Below, piece after piece: positions 58,773 through 64,000 of a stretch of 64,000 bases of DNA. Within the stretch, counting starts at the first letter, position 1; every line of letters begins with the position of its first letter. The position numbers and the translations under genes are program-made. The stretch is from Kistimonas asteriae (GTDB lineage Bacteria; Pseudomonadota; Gammaproteobacteria; Pseudomonadales; Endozoicomonadaceae). The stretch lies in contig NZ_JAEVHF010000007.1 of assembly GCF_018263925.1 (NCBI RefSeq), positions 1 through 64,000 of the forward strand, given 5' to 3'. Under the pieces are notes generated by a model. That model saw only the letters and a program-made list of their open reading frames with translations. It did no database searches and had not been told where the DNA came from.

Positions 58773-60482
58773 ATGAATACCCAAGAATCCGTGGCAGAGG
58801 CATTAAAAGCCTGCCTGGGAAGCAAGGAACACTACCCTCTCATTCTCTCCGACTGTGAAGACTGCAATGGCAACGGGCTGCTGTACGAACAGGCCAGGCA
58901 AGTGTTTAACCGGAAATTCCAGTTTCGCCCCAGCGCCATCGTGTTTGTCGAGAACAGCTGTCAGGTCAGCGACATCGTCCAGTTTGCCAATCAACACAAC
59001 ATCAATATTCGGGTACGTTCCGGTGGCCATGATCACGAAGGGGAGTGTTCCGCAACCGATGTCATCCTGATTGATTTCAGCAAGATGAACCGCGTCACTC
59101 CAACCGATGCACCCCAGGGATGTGACGAGACGGCAGACTATGTCGCAATCCAGCCCGGCGCCCGCTTTGTCCATGTCAAAGCGGAACTGGACCAGCTGGG
59201 GCAGGGCATTCCCCACGGCACCTGCCAAACCGTTGGTATTGCCGGCTATACCCTGGGTGGCGGCTGGGGACCGTGGACGCGCAAGTATGGCATGGGCTGT
59301 GAATACCTGGTGGCAGCCACGATCGTGTTGGGGGATGGCCAGATCCTGCAGGTGGATGCAACGTCTCGCGAATCACGTCTGCTCTGGGCATTAAGAGGCG
59401 GTGGTGGTTTTAGTTATGGCATTGTCACAGAACTGGTTTTCAAGGCCTTCAAATTACCGCTGGTCGCTTTCGACTTTCACCTCCCGGTTAACCAGTATTT
59501 CCCCAATCTTACTGCTGTTGAGGTGCTGGAAGCCTGGGAAAAACTCATAACCCCCGGCGAGCACCCCAACCTGATTGGCACAAACCTGAAAATCAACACC
59601 AAAGCGCTCGCGGAAGGCGAAACGCCTGATCCCGATGCCAAACTGGACTGCATCATGAATGGGTATGTAGCGGCTGAGTGGGTCGATCTGATGAAACTGA
59701 TCATCATCATTTTGAACCACTTCGATCCCAAGGGCGCAAAGTCCCGCAACCCGGCGGATATTGAGAAAAGTATCAATAAAAAAGGGCTGAAGATTTTTGC
59801 CTACCATGCAGACAAAACCCTCAAACGCCACAAGCTGGCTCGATCCAGCGACTGGTCATTCGCATCCTGGGACCGACACCAGGGCAGCGCACAGAATCCG
59901 GAACTGCACCTGGACGGGGACTGTCCGGCACCCCATAAAATCACCTCTCGCCTTGTTGATGCCTGTGGCTGGGATAAAGACAGCCGCAAGGCCCTGATCT
60001 GCTCACTGCAATCCCCACTGCTGCCGCGCTATGACGGCCCGGAAAAAAACTGTGAGGATAAATTCCGCATTCACACGTACATCACCCTGGGAGCGATCTC
60101 CGGTGAATATTACAACCACCACATCCCGAATGATGAACTGGGCTGCGCCTTCCCCTACAACGACCGCCCGTTCACCCTTCAGTATCAGGCTTGGTGGGAT
60201 CAGCCGGAACGGAACGAAACTACAGGAAAATGCGAATCTGGCTGTTCGGCAGAACATCAGGTAATCCAGAACCGTTTTCACAGCAACCGCGCAGAAGACT
60301 GGATAGCAACCTGCCGAAATTACCCGATTCCCCATACCAGTGGCGCATTCATCAGTTTCAAGGATGCTTCTATACCGACAGCCACCTACTTCGGAAACCA
60401 CTACCAGGATCTGATTCAAGCGAAGCTGGATTACAGCAGGGATAAAAACTGCCTGTTCAGATCCCGAAAAACGATTCTCTAG
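58773..60482 (+). CDS. Berberine-bridge-type FAD-linked oxidase
   Basis: A 569-residue flavoprotein of the vanillyl-alcohol-oxidase/BBE fold. H86 in RSGGHDHEG and C151 in HGTCQTVGIAG match the two covalent FAD attachment residues of bicovalent oxidases. LGGGWGPWTRKYGMG closes the FAD pocket. A partial BBE motif (EYYNHHIP and YQAWWD near the C-terminus) is present, and about 15 other cysteines are unusual for a cytosolic protein. No signal peptide. Such enzymes oxidise sugars, alcohols or alkaloid-like amines. It lies 190 bases after the amine oxidase gene. Confidence 0.82.
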   Translation: MNTQESVAEALKACLGSKEHYPLILSDCEDCNGNGLLYEQARQVFNRKFQFRPSAIVFVENSCQVSDIVQFANQHNINIRVRSGGHDHEGECSATDVILIDFSKMNRVTPTDAPQGCDETADYVAIQPGARFVHVKAELDQLGQGIPHGTCQTVGIAGYTLGGGWGPWTRKYGMGCEYLVAATIVLGDGQILQVDATSRESRLLWALRGGGGFSYGIVTELVFKAFKLPLVAFDFHLPVNQYFPNLTAVEVLEAWEKLITPGEHPNLIGTNLKINTKALAEGETPDPDAKLDCIMNGYVAAEWVDLMKLIIIILNHFDPKGAKSRNPADIEKSINKKGLKIFAYHADKTLKRHKLARSSDWSFASWDRHQGSAQNPELHLDGDCPAPHKITSRLVDACGWDKDSRKALICSLQSPLLPRYDGPEKNCEDKFRIHTYITLGAISGEYYNHHIPNDELGCAFPYNDRPFTLQYQAWWDQPERNETTGKCESGCSAEHQVIQNRFHSNRAEDWIATCRNYPIPHTSGAFISFKDASIPTATYFGNHYQDLIQAKLDYSRDKNCLFRSRKTIL

Positions 60483-60605
60483 ATGATAACGCAAGGGGAT
60501 GCCTGAAAGCCGTATTTCAGGCTGTCTGCAACTGACGGCCCAGTGCAGTTCATGGGCTGGCTATTCGATGGAACCAGTATAAAAAAACCTGATGGGGACT
60601 TTGTC

Positions 60606-62411
60606 ATGAAACGCTTACTTTCCGCCTGTCTACTGATGGCAGGCACCTTTTTTTATTGGAGCGGCGCGGTTGCTGAAAGCAATGACAACCGAACGGCGGA
60701 TGCCATTCAGTCCGCGATGTATTACAACGCGGACATTCGTGATGCCGAAGAATGTTCCATGGAAGTCAGAAACGGGCAGATGGTTGCTCTTTCCAAAGAC
60801 GGGAAGCTGATTTCCAACCCGGCCATGACCTGCCCGGACATGTTTTCCTGGAAACTCTTTGTTGATGTCGTCAAGGACCGTTTCTGGTCCAACTGGGCGG
60901 ACGAATCACAAAACTGGCCCGCCAAACCCTACCCGCTGTGTGAAAAGGGAGAAAGCGGAGACTGTTGCACACCCGGCAGCAATAACGACAAAGACGGCCA
61001 CTGCCCTTACTATCCCGGTGATGCCCACAAAGACCGTCTAACAGCATTAACCAATGCCGTCGGTAGCGAGGCGGAAAAGTTAGCTGAAGAGATCTTACGG
61101 GTAGGTCGCATTCCCTTTGTCGACCATATGAATACCCGTCAACCCCTCAAGAAAGATGGCTGGAAACTATTCAAAAGCAGTGGCGACAGCCAGAACACCA
61201 CCCCTTCCTGTGACGCCGTAGTGGTTAACGGCACCAGTACCAACGTCGTCCCCCAGATTCTCCAGAATTTCAATCCGCCGGGATCAGAAAGCATTGGCCG
61301 GGTCATTCGTCAGACCAATGCGGAAGTGACGGTCAGGAACAAAACCTTCCATGAATACCTGTATTACAACGATCTCTACAATGCCAACGGCGTGGCTGAT
61401 ATCTACAAGCGCAATGCCGACAACCTGGCTCAGGACTGTGAGATTGATGGTAACCAGCAGGTTTGCAGCAACGCCCCTTACCATCAGCCCAACCACTCGT
61501 ATTCAGCCAAAAACAAAACACCCAGCCTGGCCACAGTGGATCTGCCCTTTGACGCCATCATGATCAAGAGCAACTGGCTGCATAAAGATCTGGCCAACGC
61601 GTTGAACCTCAAAGGCAGCGACAAAGACTATGTCAGCAAGCACCTGGCAACCCAGATTTCGCTGGATGCCCTCAGCATTCCCTATGACAAGAAGGCAAAT
61701 CCTGGCGGACAGTGCAATTTAAAAGGCTCTCATTACCTGGTTGCCTTCCATGTTTCGTCGAAGGATGTCCCCAACTGGGTCTGGACCACCTTCGAACACA
61801 AGGATCTGCCAGGGCGATGTGACTACACCGGCTGTAATGATGCCTTCGGCTACCAAAGTCAGGATGATCTGCCGACTGGAGTGGCCAAAAACTATGTGGC
61901 ACCCAATGAGCGCAGCGACCACCTCAACAGCCCCTCCATGGTCTTTGGTATTGACCAGGGTTATCCGGAAGAACAACGCACAACAGCACTCACAAACGTG
62001 TTCAACGGTATGAACATTGGCACCGGAGACAGCACCAGCCCCTCTGAACCGGATCCCGAGGACAAGGCCTGGTTGAACTACCGCCTGAAAGGCTCGCAAG
62101 TAGAGTTTGTCACCTCTACGGGGCGCCCCACCTTTTTGGGTAATTCCGTGACCGAAGGCGGCTTCATGGACGGCTCCAGTTGTATTACCTGTCATGCCCG
62201 GGCCGGTGTTTATGTCAGTGAAAACGATGAGATCGACTTTGCCCGGCTCAGCGTCTTCATGCGCAGCATCACGGACTACGGCTATGCCCGCAGCGCCAAC
62301 GGCATACCCAATCCATCCTGGTACAACGTCAGTGAAAATCCGCCCAGGCTGGAGGTATTGCAGACCGATTTCATCTGGGGTTTCCTGAACGCACAACCAC
62401 TGGATGACTAA
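60606..62411 (+). CDS. Secreted c-type haem protein of the oxidase cassette
   Basis: A 601-residue protein with a signal peptide (MKRLLSACLLMAGTFFYWSGAVA). One c-type haem site, CITCH, lies near residue 540 after GGFMDGSS. The region before it is not a family I recognise; it has a disulfide-rich part (CCTPGS, CPYY). It could be a periplasmic electron acceptor for an oxidase or an oxidase itself. ATG 60606 begins the signal; an upstream in-frame ATG at 60543 adds 21 residues without reason. Third gene of the cassette, 120 bases after the FAD oxidase. Confidence 0.7.
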   Translation: MKRLLSACLLMAGTFFYWSGAVAESNDNRTADAIQSAMYYNADIRDAEECSMEVRNGQMVALSKDGKLISNPAMTCPDMFSWKLFVDVVKDRFWSNWADESQNWPAKPYPLCEKGESGDCCTPGSNNDKDGHCPYYPGDAHKDRLTALTNAVGSEAEKLAEEILRVGRIPFVDHMNTRQPLKKDGWKLFKSSGDSQNTTPSCDAVVVNGTSTNVVPQILQNFNPPGSESIGRVIRQTNAEVTVRNKTFHEYLYYNDLYNANGVADIYKRNADNLAQDCEIDGNQQVCSNAPYHQPNHSYSAKNKTPSLATVDLPFDAIMIKSNWLHKDLANALNLKGSDKDYVSKHLATQISLDALSIPYDKKANPGGQCNLKGSHYLVAFHVSSKDVPNWVWTTFEHKDLPGRCDYTGCNDAFGYQSQDDLPTGVAKNYVAPNERSDHLNSPSMVFGIDQGYPEEQRTTALTNVFNGMNIGTGDSTSPSEPDPEDKAWLNYRLKGSQVEFVTSTGRPTFLGNSVTEGGFMDGSSCITCHARAGVYVSENDEIDFARLSVFMRSITDYGYARSANGIPNPSWYNVSENPPRLEVLQTDFIWGFLNAQPLDD

Positions 62412-62571
62412 GAGAGAGCAGTGTTAACGCTTTGTTGAAGAACCGCGATCGGGCGACATCTCTGGCGCAGTAACCAGAATAGAGATGCCGCCCCATCTCA
62501 TCCCCACGCCTGACCTCAGCCTTTATTGATCTGACACAACACCTCACAACAACATCAAACACCTTCCAACA

Positions 62572-62585
62572 TTGATAAACATCAA
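62572..62585. promoter_or_regulatory. perfect FNR/Anr box
   Basis: TTGATAAACATCAA matches the FNR consensus TTGAT-N4-ATCAA exactly. It lies in the 310-base gap before the sugar ABC transporter gene, about 137 bases from its start, so it may make that operon anaerobically controlled. Nothing else is recognised in the gap. Confidence 0.5.
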
Positions 62586-62721
62586 TAACCAAAACCACAA
62601 ACAATGTTTCAATTCGCTGCCCTATAGGCTGCTTTTCTGCAACCCCGGTAAACGCTGTTTACCCTCCCGCAGACAGGGTTTCCGTTCTTCGCGGAACTCA
62701 GACTACCAGTGAGACAACCAC

Positions 62722-64000
62722 TTGAACGTTGAGATGAAAGGCATTTGCAAGGCTTTCGGCCATGTGAATGTCCTGACCGATATTGCATTGTCGATTGCCG
62801 ATGGCGAGGTGCATGCCCTGATGGGCGAGAACGGCGCCGGCAAATCCACTCTGATCAAGATCCTTGCGGGTGTCTACACGCGTGATAGCGGCACAGTCAC
62901 CATTGACGGCGTGCCAGTGGATGCCTGCAGTATTGCCGCCTGCCAGCAACTGGGCATCGCCTATGTGCACCAGGAACTGAACGTCATCAACGACATGTCC
63001 ATTGCGGACAACCTGTTCCTCGGCCGCGAACTGCGCAACCGGTTCGGTTTCATCGACCGTCCGCGCATGCACCAGACCTGTATTGAACTGCTCAACGAGC
63101 TACATCTCGAACACCTGTCGCCTGACACGCTTATGCGACAGCTCAGTGTCGGCTATCAGCAGATGATTGAAATTGCCAAAGCGCTGCTGATCAACGCCCG
63201 CCTGATCATCCTGGATGAGCCCACCGCGGCACTGACCGACAAGGAAATCCACACACTGTTCACTATTGTGCGAACGCTCAAGGCACAGGGTGTCAGTTTC
63301 CTGTATGTCTCGCACCGGATGAACGAGATTTTTGAGCTGTCTGACCGCATTACCGTCCTGCGGGATGGCCGTTATATCGGCACTTGCCATACAGCCGACG
63401 TGAATGAAGATGATCTGGTTCGGATGATGACCGGACGGAGCATCGACAATCTCTACACCGCCAGTGAGGCCATCCCCGGTGATACCGTTCTGGAACTCCG
63501 AAACCTGGGTTCCACAGGCCAGTACGAAGATATCAACTTTACCCTGCGCGCCGGCGAAGTTCTTGGTTTTGCCGGCTTGATGGGCGCCGGACGTTCAGAA
63601 GTCATGCACGGCATTTTCGGCAGCTACCCTGCCGAAACCGGTGAAATCCATATTCACGGTCAACCGGTGACCATCAAAACGCCCCGGGATGCCAGCAAAC
63701 GCGGCATCGCCTTTGTCACCGAAAACCGTAAGGAAGAAGGTCTGATACTGGACTTCAACCTCACTGAGAATACGACGCTGCCGTCGCTGAACAGCTTTCG
63801 AAAAAATGGGCTGGTCAATGACGCCGCACTGGTCGCTACCACCGATCAGCACATTGCCCGGTTGCATATCAAGACCAGCAGCCGCGACCAGACACTGAAA
63901 AACCTCAGCGGTGGTAACCAGCAGAAAGTGGTACTGGCCAAATGGCTGGAAACCCGGCCCGACATCCTGATTCTGGATGAACCGACCCGCGGCGTTGATA
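62722..64000 (+). CDS. Sugar ABC transporter ATPase (RbsA type), cut by the window end
   Basis: The first 426 residues of a double-domain ABC ATPase of the ribose/galactose import family. The first half has Walker A GENGAGKST, QLSVGYQQMIEIAKAL and Walker B LIILDEPTAALT; the second half starts near residue 255 and reaches LSGGNQQKVVLAKWL and LILDEPTRGVD at the window edge. The second Walker A is degenerate (GLMGAGRSEV), as normal for this family. The start is TTG 62722 or ATG 62734; only a weak GAG precedes each. The gene continues beyond 64,000, where permease and binding-protein genes are expected. The sugar cannot be named. Confidence 0.9.
   Translation, partial: MNVEMKGICKAFGHVNVLTDIALSIADGEVHALMGENGAGKSTLIKILAGVYTRDSGTVTIDGVPVDACSIAACQQLGIAYVHQELNVINDMSIADNLFLGRELRNRFGFIDRPRMHQTCIELLNELHLEHLSPDTLMRQLSVGYQQMIEIAKALLINARLIILDEPTAALTDKEIHTLFTIVRTLKAQGVSFLYVSHRMNEIFELSDRITVLRDGRYIGTCHTADVNEDDLVRMMTGRSIDNLYTASEAIPGDTVLELRNLGSTGQYEDINFTLRAGEVLGFAGLMGAGRSEVMHGIFGSYPAETGEIHIHGQPVTIKTPRDASKRGIAFVTENRKEEGLILDFNLTENTTLPSLNSFRKNGLVNDAALVATTDQHIARLHIKTSSRDQTLKNLSGGNQQKVVLAKWLETRPDILILDEPTRGVD

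Overview
The window looks like a chromosomal segment of a host-associated marine gammaproteobacterium of the Oceanospirillales/Pseudomonadales type. Much of the housekeeping gene order is the one I know from Pseudomonas: tyrS, M23 peptidase, anmK, erpA, argC and hemJ; osmC, vfr, trpC, trpD and trpG; murU, amgK, lptD, surA, pdxA, rsmA, apaG and apaH. An ankyrin/SOCS-box-like protein, two RING-like membrane proteins and a degenerate Fic-like protein sit between these blocks. They suggest a symbiont or intracellular lifestyle (Endozoicomonadaceae would fit), but the taxon is inferred.

Layout. 1-210: three tandem leftward rRNA-type promoters whose operon lies off the left edge. 285-12960: housekeeping genes (bcp, tyrS, cell-wall peptidase, anmK, erpA, bactofilin, argC, ClC channel, hemJ, SDR, HIT, OsmC). 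13.0-18.6 kb: Vfr-type CRP, SulP transporter, a CutA with a possible lipoprotein signal, and trpGDC. 18.6-20.9 kb: an AT-rich island with the Fic-like gene. 20.9-24.7 kb: glycine betaine/choline ABC transporter proVWX with a divergent MarR regulator. 24.8-29.7 kb: trpE, gph and rpe, with the RING-like pair between trpE and gph. 29.7-41.3 kb: secreted NTF2-like protein, amgK-murU-djlA, and divergent lptD-surA-pdxA-rsmA-apaG-apaH. 41.4-44.0 kb: an isolated pilC and a Gfo/Idh/MocA oxidoreductase.

44.2-52.9 kb is a choline-degrading microcompartment locus. It holds choline trimethylamine-lyase CutC, its activase CutD, an acylating aldehyde dehydrogenase, three hexameric shell proteins, an SMR exporter and a divergent EamA permease. 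CutC keeps every choline-contact and radical residue I could check. No pentameric vertex protein, phosphotransacetylase or alcohol dehydrogenase is present, so the compartment must be completed elsewhere or is unusual.

53.0-64.0 kb: a ferritin-like protein, the ankyrin/SOCS-box-like protein, a LuxR-type regulator with a decayed partial duplicate, a cassette of two FAD oxidases and a secreted c-type haem protein, and the start of an RbsA-type sugar ABC ATPase cut by the window end.

How the parts may work together. The betaine/choline importer, the choline lyase compartment and the SMR exporter could form a choline-to-trimethylamine route under low oxygen. AnmK, AmgK and MurU give two MurNAc recycling routes. 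The RING-like and SOCS-box-like proteins both point to the eukaryotic ubiquitin system. These links are inferences from sequence and position.
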